Source: Fimousia sp045616445
GTDB taxonomy: Bacteria; Bacillota; Clostridia; Lachnospirales; Lachnospiraceae
DNA length: 64,000 nucleotides
Direction: 5' to 3'
Assembly: GCA_045616445.1 (NCBI GenBank)
Contig: JAZLGR010000026.1
Span: 62,001-126,000 of the forward strand
Part shown: positions 9,409-17,769 of the stretch, piece by piece
Layout of the letters: every line of letters starts with the position of its first letter
Position numbering within the stretch: the first letter of the stretch is position 1
Notes under the pieces: generated by a model
Told to the model about the DNA's origin: nothing
What the model saw: only the letters and a program-made list of their open reading frames with translations
Databases searched by the model: none
Translations under genes and position numbers: made by a program

Positions 9409-10448
9409 CCTTTCTTCCGCGCAGTAGAAAGTAATGCTTTCATCGCATAGGAAAGTGCCTTCGGCTCATCAGAAAGCTTCACCATCACGTTCCCGATCAG
9501 GTTGTCTCTGTTGGCCATGAGCATCTCATCATAATCGCCAAACTCTGTTAACTGATTGTCTATTGATACTATATGAAATTCCTCGGTTAATGCTGCGAAA
9601 TCCAGGGTTATGCCATAGTGAATGTTGCCATTTAAAATCAGATGGTAAAAATCCTCTGCACCCCTTCGAATCAGTTCTGTTCGAATCAGGTCATAAATCT
9701 CCGATTCTGACATCTGATCATGGAGATAGATCTCGCATTCCAAATAGCTTCTTCTGGCAAATGGTACGAAGGAAATCTTCTGTACCTCCTCAGAAATCTC
9801 TCCGGCTATATAGCCATGTGCACCTGTCTCTGTCTGATCAAGGGGTTCTAATGAACCGGCATAGGCCATCAGATCTTCAAATATGATTTCCGGCTTGTGG
9901 ATATGCCCCAGGGCGATATAATCAAACCCGGACCACTTTAGCTCATCAAAATCAATGGGAACATGCTTCCCATCTCCTCCGTGGGCAAGCAGGATATGAT
10001 ATCCATCCACATCGGACGGTGCAATATTGTCATAGCAGGCAGTGGTAATCTCCTGCTGCCAGTAACTAAATCCGTACACTGCGGTACGTTCTTCTTCAAA
10101 ATATATATATTCCAGCTCCGGGCTGTCGAGCAGATAGGTGTCTGACTGAAACACATACTGTTTCAGCGGTGAATCATCGGAAATATAATCATGATTTCCG
10201 GCGATCATCACCGTCTTTGTCACAGACAGTCTGCCAAGCTGATAGTCTAATTCACGAATCTCATTGAGGGTAGGGGGTTTATGAAATACATCTCCGCTCA
10301 GGAATAGAAAATCCACCTGTTCTTCGTTGGCCCTGTCAATCAGGCGACGAAACGTCTCAAAAATCTCCTGTTCCCTGCTGATGCTCCATGGCCTTCCCTT
10401 GTCGGGAACAGCCCCCAAATGGATGTCTGCCGCATGGAAAAATCGCAT
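9405..10448 (-). CDS. SbcD/YhaO-like metallophosphoesterase
   Basis: 347 residues. The calcineurin-type metal ligands are in order: HAADIHLG (residues 4-11), FLSGDVFH (about 49-56), AGNHDY (about 81-86), LLAHGG and ALGHIHKPE. These are the Mre11/SbcD family's phosphoesterase motifs, with the nuclease acting on DNA ends under control of the partner ATPase. The C-terminal part (about 225-347) would be the capping and partner-binding region. The ATPase gene directly downstream starts within this gene's stop codon, a sign of translational coupling and complex formation. Confidence 0.88.
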   Translation of the reverse strand: MRFFHAADIHLGAVPDKGRPWSISREQEIFETFRRLIDRANEEQVDFLFLSGDVFHKPPTLNEIRELDYQLGRLSVTKTVMIAGNHDYISDDSPLKQYVFQSDTYLLDSPELEYIYFEEERTAVYGFSYWQQEITTACYDNIAPSDVDGYHILLAHGGDGKHVPIDFDELKWSGFDYIALGHIHKPEIIFEDLMAYAGSLEPLDQTETGAHGYIAGEISEEVQKISFVPFARRSYLECEIYLHDQMSESEIYDLIRTELIRRGAEDFYHLILNGNIHYGITLDFAALTEEFHIVSIDNQLTEFGDYDEMLMANRDNLIGNVMVKLSDEPKALSYAMKALLSTARKKG

Positions 10449-10489
10449 AATAATCCCCTTTCACATCCCTTAATTATACCTTATTTCGC

Positions 10490-13006
10490 CTAATCTGTAT
10501 AGCTGTAATATTTGCCCCCGGCTGCCCTGATCTGCTTCTCCAGCTTGTCACGGTCGGCCTGTACAGACTCACCCTTAACCGGGTCAATGTAGCGAAGTTT
10601 GGTAGAATTGTAACTCATGATGACAATATATTTGCCGCTCTTTAAGCGTGCAATGACTGGTCGTTCCTTGGTGATATAGTAGACAATATCCTCCATCTTA
10701 CAACCGGATAAGTTGACACCGCATCCATCATAATACTTATTCAGGATATCCATCGGTGTGCCCTTTTCTTTGGCGAGGGTCTTCAGTGAAGTGTTATCTG
10801 CACGAAGCTTTAAGAGCATCTGCATACACGCTGCAAAGGATTGCTTCTTGTTCTTTGCTTTTACCACACTGACGCTAGGAACCTTGGCATATGGTTTTGC
10901 CACGCCCTTCTCCCAGATATAATGCTGCTGGGCATCAACAACCACGCCTGCATTGTCCTTGGCTTCCTTGATCGCTTCCTTCACGCTGACATGGGTGCCA
11001 AGAAGCTTGCCCTTGGCATAGACATAGCAGAGATTCTTTCTCGCGTCATTATCCTCGAAGGAAATGGTCTTGTAATTGCCACTTACCTGTTCCTTGGCAG
11101 TAACTAACTTCGGCGCGCTGGTTACATAGACAAAGGTTGGGAATGTCATATATAACTGATTGTAGATACTCTGGCTGTATCCATATTCGAAATTGATCTT
11201 ATCACTGACTTCTTCTTTAAAATGAATGTAGTCATCCACCAATGGTTCGTAGCCCATGGCTGTACTCTTCGCTCTCTGAAGCTTCACGATATTGCCCTCT
11301 GTCTTTGCAGAAAGGACGTAAATACCAGGTTTTTCATAGCTGGTCTGTTCTTCTAATTCTGGTGTCACCACGAGCACCTTTCTCATCGGTGTCACCTTCG
11401 ATCCATCCGCCTTGGTACGGATGTCAGCAGTATCCCCAATACCATATACGAAGTCACTCTGGATAAATCCGATTGGATAGAGTGTATTGGCTTCAGACCA
11501 CTTGATAGTCTGACTTCTTCCCGCATTCATGTCATACAGGGTTACCACATTCTTGCTGGCACGGGCATAGTATCCTGCTTCAGAGGAAACAAGATCCGTT
11601 GCAGCAATGCCGCTTTCAAGCACTTCATATTCCTTCACTGCCGGATTCACCTTGTAGATGCTTCCATCCATAAAGAAATAGAAATTGTCATTCTTGTCTA
11701 AGTATGCCAAAGCATCCATGTCAGATTTCATATATTCATATGGAATCTGGGTTGGGATAAAGAGGATTTCTTCGTTGGCACGTTCCTTGGCATTGAAACG
11801 GTATACACAGACACCATTCTCTCCTTCATGTGCGCCACGGTTCATATAACCGTATACGAGGAAGATCACATTACCCTTCTTATCTAAGTTGATGATATCC
11901 ACCGCATTGCGGCTGTAATTATTACGGATATCTCTGTAATCTTCTCCGATAAAGGAGAAGACGCTTACCATCTCGCCCTGCTGGAAATCATAGAGCCAAA
12001 GCTGTCCGGCCTGCACAAATGCTGCCAGTTCACAGTCATTGGCCGTGTGGAGATCCTTCTGATTGCTTCCGGTAATACCAATGCGGAAACGGTTCTTGGA
12101 GCCCTCCACCGCATTGTACTGGAAATACTCTTCCATGGATCGTTCATAATCAAGAAGATACATACGGCTGACAGAATAACGGATCTTGAAGTTTTCCGTT
12201 ACCATATAGTACTGCTTTGCTCCCTCTTTATTCTCAAAGGATACCAGTGTCTGCATCTCTACAGAGGAGAGGTCATCGGAAATCTCCGTCACCCTGGTAT
12301 CAAAGTTCTTCTCAACTCTCGGTTTCATGCTGGCATAGCAGACCACATCGGTGTTGGAATGAATATCCACCTTGGACAGGTCATTATTCTGATAGGAATC
12401 CTTCGGTTCTAAGAATCTGCTGATATAAGAGGTTCCTTCTGTTCCGCCTGCCAGTGCCTGTTTATGGAACTTCTTAATAAAGTCCATACATTCAGAGAAA
12501 TGAAGCTCTGTTCCGTACTTGATTCTGGTGTAGTAGCGGATGCTTACCCCGTTCTTATTCTCCAGCACAAGCTCTGCCAAATACGCCTTTCCGGTTTCCA
12601 GTTTCTTCTCCAGACGGATGGTTGCCACCGTCTTCTTCCCTTCCTTTCTAAAGGAAGCGATACCGGAATCATGCACTGTCTTGTTATCTGTTTTATAAAT
12701 ATTGTAGGAAACAGATGGGATATCTTCCCTGCTCTTTCCCAGATATACATCAAAGTTATAGTCGGTTTCCAAAGGTACAATGGCCTCACGAAGTAGGCTT
12801 TTGTCCATCTCACCCACATAGCCGTGGAGGGTACCAAGTTTATAGGAATCCACCTTTACTGTTAATAAAGGAAGAGATGCTTCGCTTGTTTCTGCCACAG
12901 ATTTGCTGTGTCGGCCCACCAGTGCGTAGTTAAAAATCACGAGGGATAACAGAAATACCACGGCAAAGACAATGACTGGTATGATACTTCTATTTCTTTC
13001 TTCCAC
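10490..13006 (-). CDS. Membrane-anchored exported protein with C39 peptidase-like C-terminus
   Basis: 838 residues, not recognised as a named family. It has one N-terminal membrane helix (about 8-30) with the bulk probably outside. The central 300-600 has repeated short beta-strand blocks (AAFVQAGQLWLYDF, VIFLVYGYMN, LAYLDKNDNFYFFMDG, YARASKNVVTLYDM) that look like a beta-propeller. The last 120 residues resemble a C39-type papain-fold peptidase: a Gln and Cys in KKQSFAACMQMLL (Cys about 727), and a final KYIVIMSYN...YIDP. In active C39 domains a His stands before the VVV strand; here the position reads SGKYIVIM, with no His. It overlaps the upstream methyltransferase gene by 17 bases. A substrate-holding or inactive-peptidase role is only a guess. 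Confidence 0.65.
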   Translation of the reverse strand: MEERNRSIIPVIVFAVVFLLSLVIFNYALVGRHSKSVAETSEASLPLLTVKVDSYKLGTLHGYVGEMDKSLLREAIVPLETDYNFDVYLGKSREDIPSVSYNIYKTDNKTVHDSGIASFRKEGKKTVATIRLEKKLETGKAYLAELVLENKNGVSIRYYTRIKYGTELHFSECMDFIKKFHKQALAGGTEGTSYISRFLEPKDSYQNNDLSKVDIHSNTDVVCYASMKPRVEKNFDTRVTEISDDLSSVEMQTLVSFENKEGAKQYYMVTENFKIRYSVSRMYLLDYERSMEEYFQYNAVEGSKNRFRIGITGSNQKDLHTANDCELAAFVQAGQLWLYDFQQGEMVSVFSFIGEDYRDIRNNYSRNAVDIINLDKKGNVIFLVYGYMNRGAHEGENGVCVYRFNAKERANEEILFIPTQIPYEYMKSDMDALAYLDKNDNFYFFMDGSIYKVNPAVKEYEVLESGIAATDLVSSEAGYYARASKNVVTLYDMNAGRSQTIKWSEANTLYPIGFIQSDFVYGIGDTADIRTKADGSKVTPMRKVLVVTPELEEQTSYEKPGIYVLSAKTEGNIVKLQRAKSTAMGYEPLVDDYIHFKEEVSDKINFEYGYSQSIYNQLYMTFPTFVYVTSAPKLVTAKEQVSGNYKTISFEDNDARKNLCYVYAKGKLLGTHVSVKEAIKEAKDNAGVVVDAQQHYIWEKGVAKPYAKVPSVSVVKAKNKKQSFAACMQMLLKLRADNTSLKTLAKEKGTPMDILNKYYDGCGVNLSGCKMEDIVYYITKERPVIARLKSGKYIVIMSYNSTKLRYIDPVKGESVQADRDKLEKQIRAAGGKYYSYTD

Positions 13007-14153
13007 GAATCTCTTCTCCTTTCCATAAGAGGCGTTCTAAGGTTGGCTCCACGCCAAGTAAATTCACGCAGTTTTTATAATCTTCGGTCAATGCATCCAC
13101 CGGTTCTGACTGCTTCACAGCACGAATCAGGATATTCTTAGGTGTATGCTCCATATCGATAAATTCAAGAATCTGTGTACGATATCCTTCCATCTCAAGC
13201 AGTTTGGCACGAAGTCCGTCTGTGGCAAGGGCTGCCATACGTTCTTTTAATAAGCCATAGCTCATGATCGGGCTCAGATTCTCATTGTGCATCTGTCCAT
13301 TGAGTTCATGCTGGCAGCAAGGCACAGATAAAATTACCTTCGCGCCCCAGCGAACTGCCTTCTCCAATGCAAAATCCGTTGCAGTATCACAGGCATGGAG
13401 GGTAACCACCATATCCACCTGATCCACACCTTCGTAGTTTTCGATATCGCCGATATAAAAATCAAGCTTCTCATATCCATACTTTGCACGGAGCTCGTTG
13501 CAGTGCTCAATGACATCTTCCTTCAAATCCAGTCCAATAATGCGGACATCATAGTGTTTTAATTCTTTTAAATAATAATACATGGCAAAGGTCAGATAAG
13601 ATTTGCCACATCCAAAGTCAATGATGGTCACTTCCCTGTCCTTTGGAAGGTTTGGAAGGATGTCTTCCACGAATTCTAAATAGCGGTTGATCTGTCTGAA
13701 CTTATCATAGCGGGTTCTGACGATCTTGCCTTCCTGGGTCATAACACCTAAATCAATGAGAAATGGCACCTTCATGCCCTCCTCCAGCACATATTTCTTC
13801 TTTCGGTTGTGGGAGAGGGTTTTCTGCTTGCCACCAATGTTTTTCTTCTTGATGGTCATCTTGCCCTTTTTGCTGATCAATATATGAATGGTCTGTTTCT
13901 TGGTAAGAATGACCATCTGTTTGTATTCTTCTTTATATTCTATCATGGCATCCATCATGGATGTTCTGTCTAAATTCTTATGAAATACTTGTTTTTTTGT
14001 GAAGCTTTCCGTCTGAAATACCAGTTCATCGCGAAGATACATCGGACGCACCTTCACCTTGATTACCTCACCAGATTTTCTCGGATTGCTGATGGTGATA
14101 GAAACCAGATCGATATTCAAATTTTCTTCCAGTAATGCCAAATATTCGTTCAT
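12990..14153 (-). CDS. SAM-dependent methyltransferase, METTL25/Methyltransf_32-like
   Basis: 387 residues. After an N-terminal region of about 175 residues with a very basic segment (KKGKMTIKKKNIGGKQK), a class I methyltransferase core begins with TIIDFGCGKSYLTFA (SAM-binding motif I), followed by RIIGLDLKEDVIEHC (motif II), DMVVTLHACDTATDFA, and SVPCCQHEL. The LHACD...VPCCQHE combination is typical of the family related to METTL25. The basic N-terminal region suggests an RNA substrate, but the substrate is not known to me. It is the first gene of the minus-strand run ending with the PBP gene. Confidence 0.8.
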   Translation of the reverse strand: MNEYLALLEENLNIDLVSITISNPRKSGEVIKVKVRPMYLRDELVFQTESFTKKQVFHKNLDRTSMMDAMIEYKEEYKQMVILTKKQTIHILISKKGKMTIKKKNIGGKQKTLSHNRKKKYVLEEGMKVPFLIDLGVMTQEGKIVRTRYDKFRQINRYLEFVEDILPNLPKDREVTIIDFGCGKSYLTFAMYYYLKELKHYDVRIIGLDLKEDVIEHCNELRAKYGYEKLDFYIGDIENYEGVDQVDMVVTLHACDTATDFALEKAVRWGAKVILSVPCCQHELNGQMHNENLSPIMSYGLLKERMAALATDGLRAKLLEMEGYRTQILEFIDMEHTPKNILIRAVKQSEPVDALTEDYKNCVNLLGVEPTLERLLWKGEEIRGRKK

Positions 14154-14204
14154 TGCTTACTCCTTTTACAGACTAACTCACTATATATTTTATCATAAAC
14201 AAAC

Positions 14205-14241
14205 AGCAGAGAGAAACCCATTTCAAAAATTTCTCTCTGCT
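14205..14241 (-). terminator. Terminator of the SRP RNA gene
   Basis: AGCAGAGAGAAA (14205-14216) pairs with TTTCTCTCTGCT (14230-14241). On the minus strand it is followed by GTTTGTTTAT. It lies 50 bases beyond the SRP RNA core. Confidence 0.65.
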
Positions 14242-14290
14242 GCTATGTTTCAAACGTTCTGGTTCGAAAATATAATTTTCTGATCATTCG

Positions 14291-14443
14291 TAAGAGCTGC
14301 CCGGTAAAGGCGACTCCACCCAAGCTTCCTCGTGGCACCTAAGGTTTACCGGTTAGTGCTGCTTCGTTCCCGACCTGACACGGTTCCCGGGCCTTACCGC
14401 ACAAGACTAGGGCTTCAACGCCACCAATACCGGGCAACTCTCA
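14291..14443 (-). ncRNA. ffs: Signal recognition particle RNA
   Basis: On the minus strand the RNA opens with GAGUUGCCCGGUA and closes with UACCGGGCAGCUC, a long terminal helix. Its middle carries GUGUCAGGUCGGGAACGAAG followed by CAGCACUAACC, the universally conserved SRP helix 8 apical region that binds Ffh. The core is about 150 bases. With Ffh it targets membrane and secreted proteins co-translationally. A further small hairpin (CGTATG/CATACG, about 14447-14468) lies between the promoter and the core and may be part of the primary transcript. Exact mature ends cannot be set by eye. Confidence 0.9.
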
Positions 14444-14474
14444 CCCGTATGAAGTGATTTCCATACGATTACCT

Positions 14475-14503
14475 ATGTTATCAGAATTTCATAAAGTTGT
14501 CAA
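14475..14503 (-). promoter_or_regulatory. Promoter of the SRP RNA
   Basis: Read on the minus strand: TTGACA (14503-14498), 17-base spacer, TAACAT (14480-14475), about 30 bases ahead of the RNA core. Confidence 0.75.
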
Positions 14504-14507
14504 GGGA

Positions 14508-15515
14508 TTATCCTTGCATTAATATACTTAAAATTTCTTCCTGTGGAATATCCTTCACCAGTGCTGTGCCGATCTCATCCACCCAGATGGTGCTGATGGT
14601 GCCGCCGGACGCCTTTTTATCCATAGTGGTCAGTTCATATACCTTCTGCACATCGATCGGTGCCTTCGTTGGAAGTCTCATACGATCGCAGATTGCCTGT
14701 AGTCTTGCCTTCACCTCTTCTTTTTCGAGAAAGTAGAACATACCCATGGCCACTGACTCTCCATGGTAGTAGGTCTCTAAATTATAGTAGGCTTCGATGC
14801 CGTGACCGATGGTATGGCCGAAATTTAAGATTTTTCGAAGTCCATTCTCCTTCTCATCCTGGCTTACCACATCCCGCTTCATACATAATGAACGGTAGAT
14901 AATTTCCTCTAAGTGATCCATATAGTCTTCCTGTTCAAAGATTGCAAAAAGCTTTGGATCTCTGATGAGTCCCGCCTTGATTGCTTCCACAAGGCCGTTC
15001 TTTACGTGACGTTCCGGCAGGGTGGACAGGGTATCAAGATCCACCAGTACCAGTTTCGGTTGATGAAATGCACCCACAATATTTTTCACTTTACCCAGAT
15101 TAATTGCCGTTTTGCCGCCGATGCTTGAATCGATCTGAGAAAGGGTAGTCGTTGGAATGGACATAAAATCAATGCCCCTCATGTAGCTTGCTGCCACAAA
15201 GCCACATAAGTCCCCGATGACGCCTCCGCCAAGAGCAATCATCAGATCCTTTCTTCCCATATGAAATTCAAGACATGCACGAAGTACCTCTTCAAACACT
15301 TTCATGCTTTTGGAATCTTCCCCACCAGGAACCTTATACACAAGGCAGTTCGGGCACTGTGCACTTACCATCTCCACCCATTTTGATGGAATATTCTGAT
15401 CTGTTAAGATCAGCACCTTACGGTTTACATTGATATGATCGGCAATCCGGTTGATTACACCACGTTCAATGATGATATCATACTCTGCAGAAGCCGTCTG
15501 CATATGTAATTTCAT
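14508..15515 (-). CDS. aroB: 3-Dehydroquinate synthase
   Basis: 335 residues, near the usual 350-360. It converts DAHP to 3-dehydroquinate, the second step of the shikimate pathway, using NAD and a divalent metal. Visible are the NAD-binding PGGEDSKSM, the glycine-rich ALGGGVIGDLCGFVAASYMRG (about 95-115), TTTLSQIDSSIGGKT, the metal ligands in EAIKAG, and NFGHTIGHGIEAYY. The ribosome site is AAAGGAG. It is transcribed divergently from proS. The shikimate kinase gene aroK lies 20 kb away in this window. Confidence 0.96.
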   Translation of the reverse strand: MKLHMQTASAEYDIIIERGVINRIADHINVNRKVLILTDQNIPSKWVEMVSAQCPNCLVYKVPGGEDSKSMKVFEEVLRACLEFHMGRKDLMIALGGGVIGDLCGFVAASYMRGIDFMSIPTTTLSQIDSSIGGKTAINLGKVKNIVGAFHQPKLVLVDLDTLSTLPERHVKNGLVEAIKAGLIRDPKLFAIFEQEDYMDHLEEIIYRSLCMKRDVVSQDEKENGLRKILNFGHTIGHGIEAYYNLETYYHGESVAMGMFYFLEKEEVKARLQAICDRMRLPTKAPIDVQKVYELTTMDKKASGGTISTIWVDEIGTALVKDIPQEEILSILMQG

Positions 15516-15601
15516 AATTCTTCTCCTTTAAATGTTTGTTTATTCTGTGTGTATGCTTTTGTATCTCTTTCGATATTTTTACACTTTAGTGTGTTAAAGT
15601 G

Positions 15602-15630
15602 ATTATAGTCTTTTACCGTCAAAAAGTCAA
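15602..15630 (-). promoter_or_regulatory. Promoter of aroB
   Basis: Read on the minus strand: TTGACT (15630-15625), 17-base spacer, TATAAT (15607-15602). Its -35 is one base away from the -35 of the divergent proS promoter. Confidence 0.75.
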
Positions 15631-15631
15631 G

Positions 15632-15660
15632 TTGACCTTTTTTTCGAATTATGCTAACAT
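15632..15660 (+). promoter_or_regulatory. Promoter of the T-box-proS unit
   Basis: TTGACC (15632-15637), 17-base spacer, TAACAT (15655-15660). The transcript would start about 15667, just ahead of the T-box leader. Confidence 0.65.
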
Positions 15661-15666
15661 AAAACA

Positions 15667-15933
15667 AATGCGTCGAACAGACTAGTAGGCAATTGGACGT
15701 GCTCAGAGAGGAATCGGCTGGTGTAAGATTTCCACGAAAGATTGTTGAACCTACCTGGGAGCAGCAGGCAAAACCTGCCGGAGTGCCTCCGTTATCATGG
15801 GCAGATGAGTGAAACATTTGACTGGTGGAGCTCATACAGAGAGCAGACAGAGAAAACTGTCTGAATTTAGGTGGTAACGCGGATTATATTCGTCCTAAAT
15901 ATAGCGGGAATGCTGTATTTAGGGCTTTTTTTA
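15667..15933 (+). promoter_or_regulatory. T-box leader (tRNA-Pro-responsive riboswitch) before proS
   Basis: The conserved T-box core TTTAGGTGGTAACGCGG lies at 15866-15882. It is followed by a terminator, CCTAAATATAGC (15894-15905) with GCTGTATTTAGG (15912-15923) and a T run, whose 5' arm overlaps the antiterminator partner region. Stem I spans roughly 15690-15765. A CCT triplet at 15750-15752, in GAACCTACC on its 3' side, is the best candidate specifier and would read proline. Uncharged tRNA-Pro is expected to stabilise the antiterminator and turn on proS. Confidence 0.93.
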
Positions 15934-16013
15934 TTGATACAATCTCACTCGTTCGAAAAAACGGAAAGTATCAATAACCAACATAAATGTCAATACATTA
16001 GGAGGAAAGATAA

Positions 16014-17753
16014 ATGAAAGTTAGCAAATTAGTAAGTCAGCGTTTTAAAGAAAGACCTGCAGACTGTGTCATCGACAGCCATGCTTTAATGGTGCGTGGC
16101 GGCTACATGAAGTATGTAGGCAATGGTATTTTTTCTGAATACCCAATCTTAAGAAGAATCACAACGAAAATCGAAAAGATCATCCGTGAAGAAATGAACA
16201 TGATCGATGGTCAGGAAGTATTATTCCCAGTTACCATGCCAGCAGATCTCTGGGATCAGTCCGGACGTTATGAATCCGTAGGAAGCGAATTACTTCGTTT
16301 CTCCGACCGTAACAACTCCCGCATGGTTCTTGGTATGACACACGAAGAAGCTGCTGTACATCTTGTACGTGAATACGCACAGTCCTATCAGCAGTATCCA
16401 TTCATGATCTACCAGATTCAGAGAAAATTCCGTGACGAAGCTCGTCCTCGTGCAGGTATGATCCGTGTTCGTGAGTTTACTATGAAAGATGCTTATTCCT
16501 TCCATACATCCCAGGAAGATTTAGAAAAATATTATGATGAATGCTACGTAGCATACAACCGTGTATTCCAGAGAGCTGGCGTACCAGAAGTTGTAACAGT
16601 TGCATCCGACTCCGGTATGATGGGTGGTTCCGTATCCCATGAATACATGTTACTTACTGCAGCTGGAGAAGATTCCATCGTAATCTGTACAGACTGTGAC
16701 TACCGTGCCAATATGGAAGCAGCAGCTACAACGGTAGAAAATGTAGCTAAAGGCGTTCAGGAACTTGCCTGCATCGAAACACCAGATTGCAAAACAATCG
16801 AAGATGTATGTGCATTCTTAAAGGCTCCAGTGGAAGACTCCTGTAAAGCAGTTGTTTACCAGCGCAATATGGATGATACATACGTAGTAGCATTTGTCCG
16901 CGGTGACTATGAAGTGAATGAAACAAAGCTTCGTAACTTAGTTGGCGAAGATATCCACCCAGCAGAAATCACAGAAGATGCTCCACTTGTAGCAGGCTAC
17001 ATCGGACCTTACGGCATCTCTGACAAAGTAACATACTTCATCGACAACTCCTTAAAAGGGCTTGATGCAGTCGTTGCTGGTGCCAACAAAGAAGGATATC
17101 ACTATGCAGGCTTAAATCTTGAAAGAGATTTAGACGCTGTTGAATATGTAGACATTTCCAAAATCCAGGAAGGCGGTATCTGCCCATGCTGCGGTAAGAA
17201 GACAATCACAATCAAGCGTGGTATCGAAGTAGGTAACATCTTCCAGTTAGGAACAAAATATACAGAATCCATGGGTATGACATACACAGACAGCGACGGA
17301 AAATTAAAGAATCCAATCATGGGATGCTACGGTATCGGTGTTGGCCGTCTTGCTGCTTCCGTATGTGAAGAACGTCACGATGAATACGGTCCAATCTGGC
17401 CAATCTCCATCGCTCCATGGGAAGTTCAGATCTGCTGCTTACGTCCAGACAATGAAGAAGTAAAAGCAGTTGCTGACGAATACTACAGCAAATTAATGAA
17501 AGCAGGCGTGGAAGTATTATACGATGACCGTAAAGTACGTCCAGGTGAAATGTTCGCTGACGCTGACCTCTTCGGTGTGCCTATCCGCGTGACAGTTTCT
17601 CCTCGTAACTTAAAGAATGGCTGCTTAGAAATCTCCACAAGAGATAAATCTGTGAAAGAAATGGTGCCAATGGACGAAGCATTTGACTTCATCACAGGAT
17701 TAAAAGCAAAATTATTCGCTGAAATCGACGCAAAAGTAGAAGATTATAAATAA
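16014..17753 (+). CDS. proS: Prolyl-tRNA synthetase, bacterial type
   Basis: 579 residues, consistent with the long bacterial ProS type that has an editing (INS/YbaK-like) domain between motifs 2 and 3. Class II motifs are visible: motif 1 around YPILRRITTKIEKIIREEMN, motif 2 in FRDEARPRAGMIRVREFTMKDAYSFH, and motif 3 in GCYGIGVGRLAASV. The insert occupies about 225-385. The C-terminal anticodon-binding domain (WPISIAPWEVQICCL onward) closes the protein. It charges tRNA-Pro, and control is by the T-box leader directly upstream. The ribosome site is AGGAGGAAA. It is followed by cca and tadA, so three tRNA-related genes share the unit. Confidence 0.97.
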   Translation: MKVSKLVSQRFKERPADCVIDSHALMVRGGYMKYVGNGIFSEYPILRRITTKIEKIIREEMNMIDGQEVLFPVTMPADLWDQSGRYESVGSELLRFSDRNNSRMVLGMTHEEAAVHLVREYAQSYQQYPFMIYQIQRKFRDEARPRAGMIRVREFTMKDAYSFHTSQEDLEKYYDECYVAYNRVFQRAGVPEVVTVASDSGMMGGSVSHEYMLLTAAGEDSIVICTDCDYRANMEAAATTVENVAKGVQELACIETPDCKTIEDVCAFLKAPVEDSCKAVVYQRNMDDTYVVAFVRGDYEVNETKLRNLVGEDIHPAEITEDAPLVAGYIGPYGISDKVTYFIDNSLKGLDAVVAGANKEGYHYAGLNLERDLDAVEYVDISKIQEGGICPCCGKKTITIKRGIEVGNIFQLGTKYTESMGMTYTDSDGKLKNPIMGCYGIGVGRLAASVCEERHDEYGPIWPISIAPWEVQICCLRPDNEEVKAVADEYYSKLMKAGVEVLYDDRKVRPGEMFADADLFGVPIRVTVSPRNLKNGCLEISTRDKSVKEMVPMDEAFDFITGLKAKLFAEIDAKVEDYK

Positions 17754-17769
17754 GAAGTATTAGTATCGT

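Noticed and set aside
15512..15835. 107-codon frame on the minus strand upstream of aroB
   Set aside because: It lies across the T-box leader and both divergent promoters; the T-box on the other strand explains the sequence.
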